Below the pieces are notes generated by a model that was not told where the DNA came from, ran no database searches, and worked only from the letters and a program-made list of their open reading frames with translations. From Sphingomonas sanguinis NBRC 13937 (GTDB taxonomy: Bacteria; Pseudomonadota; Alphaproteobacteria; Sphingomonadales; Sphingomonadaceae): 45,596 nucleotides of DNA. The DNA lies in contig NZ_BCTY01000030.1 of the NCBI RefSeq assembly GCF_001591005.1, positions 1 through 45,596 on the forward strand, written 5' to 3'. This document shows, one piece after another, positions 24,766-33,035 of the stretch. The number at the start of each line of letters is the position of its first letter. Position 1 is the first letter of the stretch. The translations under genes were made by a program, and so were the position numbers.

Positions 24766-25626
24766 ATGAGTGACGACGCCTATACTCCCCCCGCCATCTG
24801 GACTTGGGACAAGGACAATGGCGGCCAGTTCGCCTCCATCAACCGGCCGATCGCGGGGCCGACCCATGACAAGGACCTGCCGGTCGGCGAGCATCCGCTC
24901 CAGCTCTATTCGATGGGCACGCCCAATGGCGTGAAGGTCACCATCCTGCTCGAAGAGCTGCTGGCGGCAGGGCACAAGGACGCCGAATATGACGCCTGGC
25001 TGATCCGCATTTCGGAAGGCGATCAGTTCGGCAGCGGCTTCGTTGCGATCAATCCCAACTCGAAGATCCCGGCGCTGGTCGACTACCGGGGCAGCGAACC
25101 GCTCGCCATCTTCGAGTCCGGTGCGATCATGACCCATCTCGCCGAGAGCTTCGGCGCGTTCCTGCCGACCGAGACCGCCGCCCGCGCACGGGTGATGGCG
25201 TGGTTGTTCTGGCAGATGGGCAGCGCGCCCTTCCTGGGCGGCGGCTTCGGCCACTTCTACAATTATGCTCCGGTGAAGATCGAATACGCCATCAACCGCT
25301 ATGCCATGGAGGCCAAGCGCCAGCTCGACGTGCTCGATCGCCAGCTGGCCGAGAAGGCCTATGTCGCGGGCGAGGAATACAGCATCGCCGACATGGCGAT
25401 CTGGCCCTGGTATGGGCAGCTGGTGCTGGGCCGCCTGTATAATGCCGCCGAGTTCCTGCAGGTGCAGGACTACACCCATGTCCTGCGCTGGGCGCGCGAA
25501 CTGGAAGAGCGTCCGGCGGTGAAGCGCGGACGGATGGTCAACCGGACCTTCGGCGAGCCTGCCGAACAGTTGCCCGAACGGCACGATGCCAGCGACTTCG
25601 CGCTGCGTACGGCCGACAAGCTCTGA
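24766..25626 (+). CDS. yghU: YghU-type glutathione S-transferase / disulfide reductase
   Basis: 286-aa Nu-class GST-like protein with GSH-dependent disulfide-bond oxidoreductase activity known for the Escherichia coli homologue. The N-terminal extension (residues 1-45) precedes a thioredoxin-fold domain with YSMGTPNGVKVTILLEEL; Thr52-Pro53-Asn54 matches the thiol-binding site that replaces the usual Tyr or Ser. NPNSKIPAL and FESGAIM are the glutathione-binding loops. The helical domain runs from about 140 to the end. ATG 24766 fits the family start; ATG 24751 and GTG 24748 also lie in frame. The gene is monocistronic, with a strong hairpin after its stop. Confidence 0.92.
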   Translation: MSDDAYTPPAIWTWDKDNGGQFASINRPIAGPTHDKDLPVGEHPLQLYSMGTPNGVKVTILLEELLAAGHKDAEYDAWLIRISEGDQFGSGFVAINPNSKIPALVDYRGSEPLAIFESGAIMTHLAESFGAFLPTETAARARVMAWLFWQMGSAPFLGGGFGHFYNYAPVKIEYAINRYAMEAKRQLDVLDRQLAEKAYVAGEEYSIADMAIWPWYGQLVLGRLYNAAEFLQVQDYTHVLRWARELEERPAVKRGRMVNRTFGEPAEQLPERHDASDFALRTADKL

Positions 25627-25633
25627 TCCATCG

Positions 25634-25658
25634 ATCCTCCCCGGACCGGGGAGGATTT
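25634..25658 (+). terminator. Hairpin after the GST gene
   Basis: ATCCTCCCCGG and CCGGGGAGGAT are perfect 11-bp arms around a single A, followed by TT, 7 bases after the GST stop. The arm sequence equals the outer arms of repeat copy C (34551-34674), so this is either a short intrinsic terminator or a collapsed copy of that repeat. Confidence 0.6.
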
Positions 25659-25727
25659 GATGACGCCCGGATGTCATCTGCCGCGAGAGGGTTGATCCCC
25701 GCCGCGGTCTGGGCCTTAGTTGCCACC

Positions 25728-28121
25728 ATGCTCCCCCGCTTCCTCCTGTCCCGCCCGGTCCTGGCGCTCGCGCTGGCCGCCGCCGCCCTGGTCGAAAGCC
25801 CGCTTTGCGCCGCCGACCCCGCCCCGTTCGACCTGCCGGGGCCTTCGCTGCGCATTGCGGTGACGCGCGGCGACCGGACGCTACCTATCGCCGAGGTTCC
25901 CAATCTCGCGACCGGCGACAAGCTGGTCATCGAGGCGGACCTGCCCAACGACCAGCGCGCGCGCTACATCCTGTTCTCGGCCTTCCTCAGCGGCGCGACC
26001 AATCCGCCGCCCAAGAACTGGGTGCAGTCGGCCGAGACCTGGAAGCCCAAGGACAAGGATCGGCGCCTGACCCTGACCGTGCCGAAGGGCGCACGGCAGA
26101 TGGCACTGTTCCTGGTGCCCGAAACCGGCGGCGCGTCGGGTACCATCGTCGATGCGGTGCGCGACCGGCCGGGCGAGTTCGTCCGTGCGGTGCAGGACCT
26201 GAACCAGGCCTCGCTCGACCGCTCGCGACTGAACGCCTTCGTCGCGGCGATCCGCGCGCAGGAGAACAGCCATCCCGAATTCCTGCGCACCCTGGCCCCC
26301 GCTTTGTCGAACAGCCTGGCGATCAAGTTGAACCCCGATTGCCTGGCGCGGGTGATCGAGTTGCAGGCGGCCTGTCTGCTCGAAAATCGCGACTCGCTGG
26401 TGCTGGCGGATATTCACAGCAGTTCGATGACCGATACGCTGGTCGGCGCACCGACCGACCTGGCGCTCCAGCTCAGCTATACGCGAGAAGCGGGGCTGGG
26501 CTATTACAGCCCCTATATCGGTGTCATCCGCGACATCGCCCGCGTGTTCGGCGCGTTTGGCAATCCGCAATTCGGCTATCTGCCGACGCTGGCCACGCGC
26601 GATGGCGAAAAGCTGTCGTTGCTGCTCAACGCCGCGCCGTCCTTCGCCAAGCCCAAATCGGTGCTGGTCGCCGCCATGCCCGCGATCGACGCGCCCAGCC
26701 CGCCGCGCCTGCGCGTGACCGCCGATGCGCCGCTGTGCGGGGCCCGGCCGGGGCTGGTCCTGCCCGTCGAGGGCGCGCCGCTGATCTATTCGACCGGGTT
26801 CGCGCGCAACATGATGGTGTCGATTACTGGAGCGGACGGCAAGACCATCGACCTGCCCGTCCGCGCGCGCGCCGATCGCGGCGGCTATGTCCTGACCGAG
26901 CCGCTGCCCGCAGGCGTGCTGTCGGGCAAGGTCTCGGCCAAGCTGCATGGCCAATGGGGCTTCGACAGCTTCGTGGGGCCGAGCTTCACGCTGCAATTCC
27001 CCGGCGGCGGCGACTGGCGCGCGGTCGATGCGGGGCAGAGCATGGTGGTCGGGCGCGACAACAGCGTCGCGCTGAACGGCCCGGCGGCGGCCTGTGTCAC
27101 CGGCGTCACGATGCGGATGGGCGGCGGTGCGCCGCAGCCGGTTCCCTTCATCCTGCGAGGCGCGGACGGCATCACCGCCACCCTGCCGCTGAAGGGTGCG
27201 CGGGCGGGCGAGATTACGCTGGAAATCCAACAGGTCGGCGATACCGCCCCCCGCACCACGACCCTGCGCGCCTATTCACCCGCCAGCCGGATCGACACGG
27301 TGACGCTGGCCAAGGGCGACCGCTTCGTCACGCTGACCGGGCAGCGGCTGGACGAGATTGCCGGTGTCGAGATCGGCGATGTCCGCCTCTCCCCCGGTGA
27401 CCTGACCCGCGATGGCGATACCGACCGGCTGGTTGCGACCGCCGCCGACAATCGTGTGCCGGACGGGACGAGCGCCCGGATCAGGCTGACCGATGGACGC
27501 AGCCTGTCGGTGCCGATCACCACCGCCCCGCCGCGCCCGTCCGCCACGCTGATCGCGCGCAGCCTGTCGCCCAAAAGCGGTGCCGCCGCCGTGGCGTTGG
27601 CGACGCGGGACGAGACGGTGCTGCCCGACAATGCCCGCCTGACCTTCTCGGTCCGCGCGGCCGATGGCACGCGGCTGGCCCCGACCGACGCGATCGAGGT
27701 CGCGACCGCCGACGGCAGCGCCACCGTCACGCTGGAGGGCGGGCGCGATGTCCGGTTGTCCTCGCCCGAAATCGCGGTGGCGACGCTCGATCCCGCCAGG
27801 CTTGGCCCGGCGGCGGCGGGCGGATTGCGCTACCGGATCGTGCGCGGGAGCATCAAGGGCGACTGGAGCCCGCTTGCGACGCTGGTCCGCCTGCCCCGGA
27901 TCGACGGCAGCGGATGCGAGGCGGGCGGATGCTGGATCGAGGGACGCGACCTGTTCCTGATCGACCGCGTGGCCGCGACGGCCGATATGGCGGGCGCGGT
28001 CAGCGTCCCGGCGGGCTTCACCGCCGCACGGCTGACTGTGCCGGAGCTGAAGGACGGGATGCTCTATCTGGCGCTGCGCGATGCGCCGGGGGTGGTGTTC
28101 ACCATGGCGGAGAAGCGGTAG
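25728..28121 (+). CDS. Large secreted protein of unknown function, Ig/TIG-like segments
   Basis: 797-aa protein that I do not recognise. A Sec signal peptide (LPRFLLSRPVLALALAAAALVESPLCAAD) ends near residue 25, which is why ATG 25728 is preferred to ATG 25671. The body is beta-rich and without membrane segments. An opening sandwich-like region contains an NPPPKNW stretch; a helical middle part holds NPDCLARVIELQAACLLENRD and a conserved-looking GLGYYSPYIGVIRDIARVFG; later segments such as RFVTLTGQRLDEIAGVEIGD look like immunoglobulin/TIG modules. Cys pairs (LCGARPG, AACVTG, SGCEAGGCW) suggest disulfides. It is probably periplasmic or surface-exposed, perhaps a binding or scaffold protein. 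It is alone in its transcription unit. Confidence 0.7.
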   Translation: MLPRFLLSRPVLALALAAAALVESPLCAADPAPFDLPGPSLRIAVTRGDRTLPIAEVPNLATGDKLVIEADLPNDQRARYILFSAFLSGATNPPPKNWVQSAETWKPKDKDRRLTLTVPKGARQMALFLVPETGGASGTIVDAVRDRPGEFVRAVQDLNQASLDRSRLNAFVAAIRAQENSHPEFLRTLAPALSNSLAIKLNPDCLARVIELQAACLLENRDSLVLADIHSSSMTDTLVGAPTDLALQLSYTREAGLGYYSPYIGVIRDIARVFGAFGNPQFGYLPTLATRDGEKLSLLLNAAPSFAKPKSVLVAAMPAIDAPSPPRLRVTADAPLCGARPGLVLPVEGAPLIYSTGFARNMMVSITGADGKTIDLPVRARADRGGYVLTEPLPAGVLSGKVSAKLHGQWGFDSFVGPSFTLQFPGGGDWRAVDAGQSMVVGRDNSVALNGPAAACVTGVTMRMGGGAPQPVPFILRGADGITATLPLKGARAGEITLEIQQVGDTAPRTTTLRAYSPASRIDTVTLAKGDRFVTLTGQRLDEIAGVEIGDVRLSPGDLTRDGDTDRLVATAADNRVPDGTSARIRLTDGRSLSVPITTAPPRPSATLIARSLSPKSGAAAVALATRDETVLPDNARLTFSVRAADGTRLAPTDAIEVATADGSATVTLEGGRDVRLSSPEIAVATLDPARLGPAAAGGLRYRIVRGSIKGDWSPLATLVRLPRIDGSGCEAGGCWIEGRDLFLIDRVAATADMAGAVSVPAGFTAARLTVPELKDGMLYLALRDAPGVVFTMAEKR

Positions 28122-28151
28122 GCCTTCCTCATCACGGACAGGAAAAGCACC

Positions 28152-28625
28152 TCAATCGGCCGAACCCGCGATCGTGGCGCGCCCGCCATGCTCCTCGCTC
28201 CGCTCCAGTTCGCGGCGCAGGGCCCGCATATCCTCGCGGAAACCGATCAACCGCTCGACACTCATGCCCGACCGCGCGGTGATCTCCTCACCCAGGCAGC
28301 CGCACTGGTCGCGCAGCGCCAATCCCCCCGGTGTCAGCCTGACCCGGACCTGGCGCTCGTCCTGCGGATCGCGCTCGCGCGCGACCATGCCGCTGGCCTC
28401 CAGCCGCTTGACCAGCGGTGTCACCGTGCTGGACTCCAGCCCCAGACGCTGGGCGATGGCACCGATCGTCCGGCCATCCTCCTCCCACAGCACCAGCATC
28501 GCCAGATATTGCGGATAGGTCAGGCCCAGCTCGTCCAGCATGGGCTTGTAGGTGCGCTGCATCGCCATGTTCGCCGCATAAAGCGCAAAGCACAGCTGCT
28601 CATCGAGCGGCCAAGGGGCCGACAT
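28152..28625 (-). CDS. ohrR: OhrR, MarR-family organic peroxide sensor-repressor
   Basis: 157-aa winged-helix repressor that derepresses ohr when its reactive cysteine is oxidised by organic hydroperoxides. Cys12 in [15 protein letters not shown] is the sensing residue of OhrR proteins, and [17 protein letters not shown] is the family signature with the Tyr residues that hydrogen-bond it. Cys108 and Cys110 (DQCGC) are candidates for a resolving cysteine, suggesting a two-Cys mechanism. The winged helix covers about residues 50-100. It is divergent from ohr, with twin palindromes between them. Confidence 0.95.
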   Translation of the reverse strand: MSAPWPLDEQLCFALYAANMAMQRTYKPMLDELGLTYPQYLAMLVLWEEDGRTIGAIAQRLGLESSTVTPLVKRLEASGMVARERDPQDERQVRVRLTPGGLALRDQCGCLGEEITARSGMSVERLIGFREDMRALRRELERSEEHGGRATIAGSAD

Positions 28626-28653
28626 CCGCTATCTCCCGTTACAGAGAAAAACA

Positions 28654-28663
28654 TATCGCGATA
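28654..28663. promoter_or_regulatory. Candidate OhrR operator, ohrR-proximal
   Basis: Perfect palindrome TATCGCGATA followed by AA, identical to the copy at 28705-28714 and 29 bp before the ohrR start. The pair sits in the 109-bp divergent gap, and the centres are 51 bp apart. This copy would serve autoregulation of ohrR. OhrR binding is inferred. Confidence 0.6.
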
Positions 28664-28704
28664 AAAGAAGCGCTGGACAAGAGCGATCGGCCTTCGCATA
28701 TATG

Positions 28705-28714
28705 TATCGCGATA
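28705..28714. promoter_or_regulatory. Candidate OhrR operator, ohr-proximal
   Basis: Second TATCGCGATA, 21 bp before the ohr start. It overlaps another dyad at 28711-28725 (CGATAA, ACG, TTATCG). Binding here would block ohr initiation. Either dyad could be the real operator. Confidence 0.6.
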
Positions 28715-28734
28715 AACGTTATCGGAGAAGCGAT

Positions 28735-29160
28735 GTGACGATCGATGTGAAATACGAGACCCAGGCGCGCGCCACCGGTGGTCGCGACGGCCATGCGCGC
28801 ACGGCGGACGGGACGCTGAACGTCACCTTGTCGACCCCGAAAGAGCTCGGCGGCGCAGGCGGTGACGGCACCAACCCGGAACAGCTCTTCGCGGCGGGTT
28901 ACTCGGCCTGCTTCATCGGCGCGCTGAAGGTCGCGGGCCAGCAGCTGAAGGTGAAGATTCCCGATGACGTCGCCGTGTCGGCCAAGGTCGGCATCGGTCC
29001 GCGCGCGGCGGGCGGCTTCGGCATCACCACCGACCTGACCGTCGAACTGCCGGGCATCGACCGCGCCGAGGCCGAAAAGCTGGTCGAGGCGGCGCATCAG
29101 ATCTGCCCCTACTCGAACGCGACGCGCGGCAATGTGGATGTCGGCCTGACGCTGGCCTGA
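28735..29160 (+). CDS. ohr: Ohr, organic hydroperoxide reductase
   Basis: 141-aa OsmC/Ohr-family thiol peroxidase that reduces organic and lipid hydroperoxides in the cytoplasm. Both redox cysteines are present: Cys59 in [10 protein letters not shown] and Cys124 in [13 protein letters not shown]. The activating Glu (GTNPEQLF, near residue 49) and an Arg near 17 fit the family. GTG 28735, with GGAGAAG about 5 bases upstream, gives the usual family length; an in-frame ATG at 28702 would cover the operator. It is divergent from ohrR and ends in a strong terminator. Confidence 0.96.
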   Translation: MTIDVKYETQARATGGRDGHARTADGTLNVTLSTPKELGGAGGDGTNPEQLFAAGYSACFIGALKVAGQQLKVKIPDDVAVSAKVGIGPRAAGGFGITTDLTVELPGIDRAEAEKLVEAAHQICPYSNATRGNVDVGLTLA

Positions 29161-29187
29161 CCTCCCTACGTACTCCCTGAGCCTTCC

Positions 29188-29225
29188 CGGCGCGGTCTGA
29201 TCTCCCTGAAGACCGCGCCGTTTTT
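29188..29225 (+). terminator. Intrinsic terminator of ohr
   Basis: Perfect 11-bp stem CGGCGCGGTCT / AGACCGCGCCG with an 11-base loop, followed by TTTTT. It starts 28 bp after the ohr stop and just before the end of the convergent lacI-type gene. Confidence 0.93.
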
Positions 29226-29228
29226 GTA

Positions 29229-30251
29229 TCAGGCGGAATCGCGCAGGATCAGGCCCGGCGGCATCTCCAGCCCGGGTGCGGCTCGCCCTTCGATCCGCTC
29301 GAACAGCGCGGCGACCATCGCCTTGGCCCCCGCCTCCAGATCCTGGCGGATGGTCGTCAGCCGGGGGATGGCCCGCTCGGCCAATGGCAGGTCGTCGAAG
29401 CCCGTCACCGCGACATCGCCCGGCACCGACCGGCCGCTGGCGGACAGCTCCGCCATCGTGGCCAGCGCGATCATGTCAGAGGCCGCGACGATGCCGTCGA
29501 TTGCCTGCCCCTCCCCCTGCAAGCGCGCCAGATTGGCAGCGATCTGATCGGGCATCAGTTCGGGCGCGAGCGCCACGTCGAGTTGCTGCGGCGGCTTCAG
29601 TCCGGCATCGGCCATCGCGTCGCACAGCCCCGCATGGCGCTGCGCCAGTTCCAGCGTGCGGATTTCGCCCATGAAGGCGATGCGCCGCCGCCCGGTCGCG
29701 ATCAGATGCTCGCCCGCCATACGCCCGCCCAGCCGGTTGTCGACGCCCACCGCGCAGTGATGCTGGCCGGGCAACGTGCTGCCCCAGACGACCAGCGGCA
29801 GATAAGTCTCGGCCACCGCGTCGATCACCGCCAGCTGGTCCGACTGACCGATCAGCAACACGCCGTCGACCATGCCCGACCGGGTGATCCGCGACAGCCA
29901 GTCGTCGTCGTCGGGGATGATGCGCGACAGCATCACGTCATGGTCGCGCGCCGCCAGCTCGTCGGCGAGATGGCCGAGCAGCGCCATGAAGAAGGGATCG
30001 GACAGACGCTGCCGCCGCTCATGGCCGAGTGGGATTGCGACGCCGATCACGCCGGTCCGCTGCGCGCGCAGGCGGCGGGCCATCTGGTTGATCTGGAAAT
30101 TATGCTCGGCGGCCAGCGCCTCGATCCGCGCCCGCGTCTCGGCATTGACGACGCTCTTGCCCGCCAGCGCGCGGCTGACGGTGCCGGGCGATACACCCGC
30201 CAGCCGGGCAATGTCCTTCAGGGTGCGGGCGGGTTGGGACGCGTCGGTCAT
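29229..30251 (-). CDS. LacI-family transcriptional regulator (first of two paralogues)
   Basis: 340-aa repressor. The N-terminal helix-turn-helix and hinge contain LKDIARLAGVSPGTVSRALAGK and NQMARRLRAQRTGVIGV; residues ~65-335 form a periplasmic-binding-protein-like sugar-binding core. Long stretches match the second LacI protein at 43882-44946 (for example LSDPFFM..LGHLAD and SGMVDGVLLIGQSDQ), so the two are close paralogues with probably similar operators. It lies directly after the TonB receptor gene on the same strand, with a terminator-like hairpin between them. AGGAGG lies about 7 bases before ATG 30251. It probably controls the receptor, the halogenase and the MFS-GH68 pair in response to sucrose or a derivative. 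Confidence 0.93.
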   Translation of the reverse strand: MTDASQPARTLKDIARLAGVSPGTVSRALAGKSVVNAETRARIEALAAEHNFQINQMARRLRAQRTGVIGVAIPLGHERRQRLSDPFFMALLGHLADELAARDHDVMLSRIIPDDDDWLSRITRSGMVDGVLLIGQSDQLAVIDAVAETYLPLVVWGSTLPGQHHCAVGVDNRLGGRMAGEHLIATGRRRIAFMGEIRTLELAQRHAGLCDAMADAGLKPPQQLDVALAPELMPDQIAANLARLQGEGQAIDGIVAASDMIALATMAELSASGRSVPGDVAVTGFDDLPLAERAIPRLTTIRQDLEAGAKAMVAALFERIEGRAAPGLEMPPGLILRDSA

Positions 30252-30276
30252 GGCCAGCCTCCTGAAACGAAAATGA

Positions 30277-30300
30277 GGCGGATGCCAAGTGGCACCCGCC
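30277..30300 (-). terminator. Hairpin between the TonB receptor and LacI genes
   Basis: On the minus strand GGCGGGTGCCA and TGGCATCCGCC pair (one G-U wobble) across two bases, followed by TCATTTTCG. It starts 15 bp after the receptor stop and ends 25 bp before the LacI start. It probably gives partial termination, lowering regulator expression relative to the receptor. Confidence 0.65.
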
Positions 30301-30315
30301 CCAAGGGGGAGTCGA

Positions 30316-32841
30316 TCAGAAGCGGTAGCGGATTGAGGCCGTCACCGTGCGCCCGTACAGCGCGGTATTGTTGAACACGCCTTGCGTCGAGGACAGCACC
30401 GGGAAGATGCCACCGCCGCCACGGAAGCCGAGCTTGTCGAAGATGTTGTTGGCGTTCAGGCCCAGCTCCAGCTTGTCCATCGGCCGCAAGGTGATGAAGC
30501 CGTTGAAGAAGGTCGACCCCTTGATTGTGTAGAGGTTGAAGTCGTCCGACTTGGTGCTCGTCTGGCCGTTCATGCTGACGCCGAACGCGACCGGACCGGC
30601 GTCATAGGACGGCGACACCACGAACAGGAGGTCGGGCAGGCCACCAGGCTTCTTGCCGACCAGACCGGGCGTCGCGCTGCTGGTGATCTTCGAGTTCGCA
30701 TAGGTCGCGTCGACCGCCAAGTGGAAGTCGCCATAGGTCACGCGGCTGGTGAACTCGATACCATAGGAGCGGTAGCCGTTCGAGATGTTCGGATTGTTGT
30801 TCGGCGCCGGATTGTTGATCCGGGTGAAGTCGTAATTGTTCTCGGTCAGGGTCGAGTGGAAACCGGTGATTTCGACCGAGTAGGACGCGCCGCCCAGGCC
30901 GCCCCGCTGCTTCACGCCGATTTCCTGCTGGTTGAGATAGTTGACCGAGGTCGCCTGCCCCTGTGCGTTCAGCGAGCCGTCCGCGTTGAAATTGCCCGAC
31001 AGGACACGACGGTCGGCATTGAAGCGGCCGCCACGGCTGGCGCGGGCAAAGACGCTGGTCTTGCTGTCAAAGGCATAGAGCGCGCCCACCGACCAGCTGA
31101 CATAGCCATCGGTGTAGTTGATCTTCTCCACGTTCGGGCTGAGCACCAGCGACGGGATCAGCGCCGAGCCCAGTGCGTCCGCCACGCGGGTCGTCGGACC
31201 TGCGACGCCGCCCTGCGCGGTGCCCTCGCCATGCACGCTGTCATAGCGGATCGAGGCGTCGAGGTTCAGCCCGCCGACCTCATAACCGGCCTGCAGGAAG
31301 GGCGCGACATCGGTATAGGTCAGGTCGACACGACGCGCGCAGCAGCTGCCCCAATTGTCGTTGAACCCGGCCTGGCCCGCCGCGGTCAGCTGCGTGCCGG
31401 TGGTCGAGAACAGGTCGAGCGGCGCGGCATTATTGCCGTTCAGCTCGCTATACTGGCGGTTCACGTGCCAGTCCTGCACGATGTTCTGCCGCATCACGAA
31501 CAGACCGGCGGTCAGTCGCGCCTTGCCCGGCCCGACATCGAACTTGCCGTTCAGCGTCAGGTTGTTCGCGAAATTGTCCATGTTCTTCATGAACACGTTG
31601 ATGTTCGGGTTGTTGTTCACATAGGGACCGGTGAACAGCTGCCCCAGCTTCGGCCCCGCCGCATAGCGGACCGAACCCACTGTCTGGCCGTTGACGGTCG
31701 AGCCGATCAACCCGCCCGTCCCGGTCAGCGTCTGGACGTTGATGAACTGGGTGGTGAAATTCCCGCTGATCCACTGATAGCGCATCGTATCGTCGAGCGA
31801 GATGTTGTCGTTGAAATCATAATGGATCTGGCCGCTGATGCCGGTGACGCGCGGGTGGATGCCCTGCACCTCGGCCGTCTTCACGCCGCCATTGTCATAG
31901 TCCAGATACTGGAAGTTGCGGTTGTAGATCGTATAGGCCGAACCCGACCGCCCGTCGAAATTGGGCAAGGGCGTGAAGCCGGTCACCTTGTTGCCGTCCA
32001 GCGTGGCCAGCGTCGGCGTGGTGGTGTTGGTGGGCGCCTGCTCGTCCAGCCGCTTGAAGTACAGGCGGATGAAGCCGCGATTGTCGGGTAGATCCTTGGT
32101 GATGTTGGCCTTGACCTGATAGCCGCGCAGGATGTTGAAATTCTCGTTGGTATAGCCGCCGCCGTCGCGCGCATAGCCGCCGATGTGGAAGCGCGTGGTG
32201 TCGTCGATCGGCCCGCCATAGTCGAAATCGACACGGTGCTCGCGGAAGCCCAGGCCGTTGGAATAGGCGATTTGGCCGCCCTTTACGTCACCGGTCTTGC
32301 TGATGAAGTTGATGACCGCGCCCGGCGCCTGGCTGGCGAAGGTCGAGGCCGAACCGCCGCGCACCGCCTCGACCGTCTTGATGTTCTGGTCGAAGCGCAG
32401 CCAATAGTCGTTGTTGCCGAAGTTGATGTCGCCGAACAGGACGTCGGGCAGGCCGTCTTCCTGCAGCGAGACATATTCCGAACCGCCGGTCGACACCGGA
32501 ATGCCGCGCACGCCGATATTGGCATTGCCGCCCGGACCCGCCGTATCGCTGGGCTGGAGACCGGGGATGTTGCGCAGAATTTCGGCGGTCGAGCGAGGGG
32601 TGAAGTTCTGGATCGCCTCCTGGCTGACCTGCGACACCGAGATCGAGCTGCGGAAACGCGACCGCTCGCCGCTGGTCGCGGTGACGACGATGTCTTCGCT
32701 GGATGCGCCGGCATCGGGGGTGGCCCCTTCCTGGGTCGCCGGGGTCGGAGCCTGGGCCGTCTGCGCAAGGGCCGGTGCACTCACCAGCGCCATCGCCAAG
32801 GCCGCCATCGATCCGCAGGAACGCAGAACGTTCGTCGTCAT
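30316..32841 (-). CDS. TonB-dependent receptor of the sucrose-type locus
   Basis: 841-aa outer-membrane active transporter. Signal peptide to about residue 26 (ALAMALVSAPALAQ), a TonB-box-like SEDIVVTA at 48-55, then a plug domain (about 65-200, with AEILRNIPGLQ and VEAVRGGSASTFASQAPGAVIN) and a barrel ending in ASIRYRF. It has no STN domain. ATG 32841 has GGAGAGGG upstream and begins the signal peptide; earlier in-frame starts would span the operator region. It is divergent from the halogenase gene and followed by lacI. By analogy with SuxA-type receptors it may import sucrose or fructosides; this rests on the shared operator motif and neighbours, not on the receptor sequence. Confidence 0.93.
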   Translation of the reverse strand: MTTNVLRSCGSMAALAMALVSAPALAQTAQAPTPATQEGATPDAGASSEDIVVTATSGERSRFRSSISVSQVSQEAIQNFTPRSTAEILRNIPGLQPSDTAGPGGNANIGVRGIPVSTGGSEYVSLQEDGLPDVLFGDINFGNNDYWLRFDQNIKTVEAVRGGSASTFASQAPGAVINFISKTGDVKGGQIAYSNGLGFREHRVDFDYGGPIDDTTRFHIGGYARDGGGYTNENFNILRGYQVKANITKDLPDNRGFIRLYFKRLDEQAPTNTTTPTLATLDGNKVTGFTPLPNFDGRSGSAYTIYNRNFQYLDYDNGGVKTAEVQGIHPRVTGISGQIHYDFNDNISLDDTMRYQWISGNFTTQFINVQTLTGTGGLIGSTVNGQTVGSVRYAAGPKLGQLFTGPYVNNNPNINVFMKNMDNFANNLTLNGKFDVGPGKARLTAGLFVMRQNIVQDWHVNRQYSELNGNNAAPLDLFSTTGTQLTAAGQAGFNDNWGSCCARRVDLTYTDVAPFLQAGYEVGGLNLDASIRYDSVHGEGTAQGGVAGPTTRVADALGSALIPSLVLSPNVEKINYTDGYVSWSVGALYAFDSKTSVFARASRGGRFNADRRVLSGNFNADGSLNAQGQATSVNYLNQQEIGVKQRGGLGGASYSVEITGFHSTLTENNYDFTRINNPAPNNNPNISNGYRSYGIEFTSRVTYGDFHLAVDATYANSKITSSATPGLVGKKPGGLPDLLFVVSPSYDAGPVAFGVSMNGQTSTKSDDFNLYTIKGSTFFNGFITLRPMDKLELGLNANNIFDKLGFRGGGGIFPVLSSTQGVFNNTALYGRTVTASIRYRF

Positions 32842-32899
32842 AACCCTCTCCTGATTCGCCCCGGTGTCCGGGATGTCGTGCATCCTGGATATCACACGC

Positions 32900-32936
32900 G
32901 CAATCGTTTGCAACGGATCATTGCAAACCATTGCAA
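32900..32936. promoter_or_regulatory. LacI-type operator region between receptor and halogenase genes
   Basis: GCAATCGTTTGCAA (32900-32913) holds a dyad GCAA..CG..TTGC with the central CG typical of LacI-family sites. TTGCAAACCATTGCAA follows at 32921-32936. Three TTGCAA units lie at 32908, 32921 and 32931. The 11-mer GCAATCGTTTG recurs before the MFS gene at 40351-40361. The site is ~65 bp before the receptor start and ~110 bp before the halogenase start, so it could control both. Confidence 0.7.
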
Positions 32937-33035
32937 AGAAATTTACCTATCTGTGATCGAGAAAGCACAGCGGCGCGCGTGCCCCCCACCGGCTAAGAGT
33001 GCGAGGGGCCGCAAGTGCCCGAAGGAGAGATGGCG

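Noticed and set aside
30382..32091. 569-codon plus-strand open frame
   Set aside because: It is a shadow of the TonB receptor, which has signal peptide, plug and terminal Phe.
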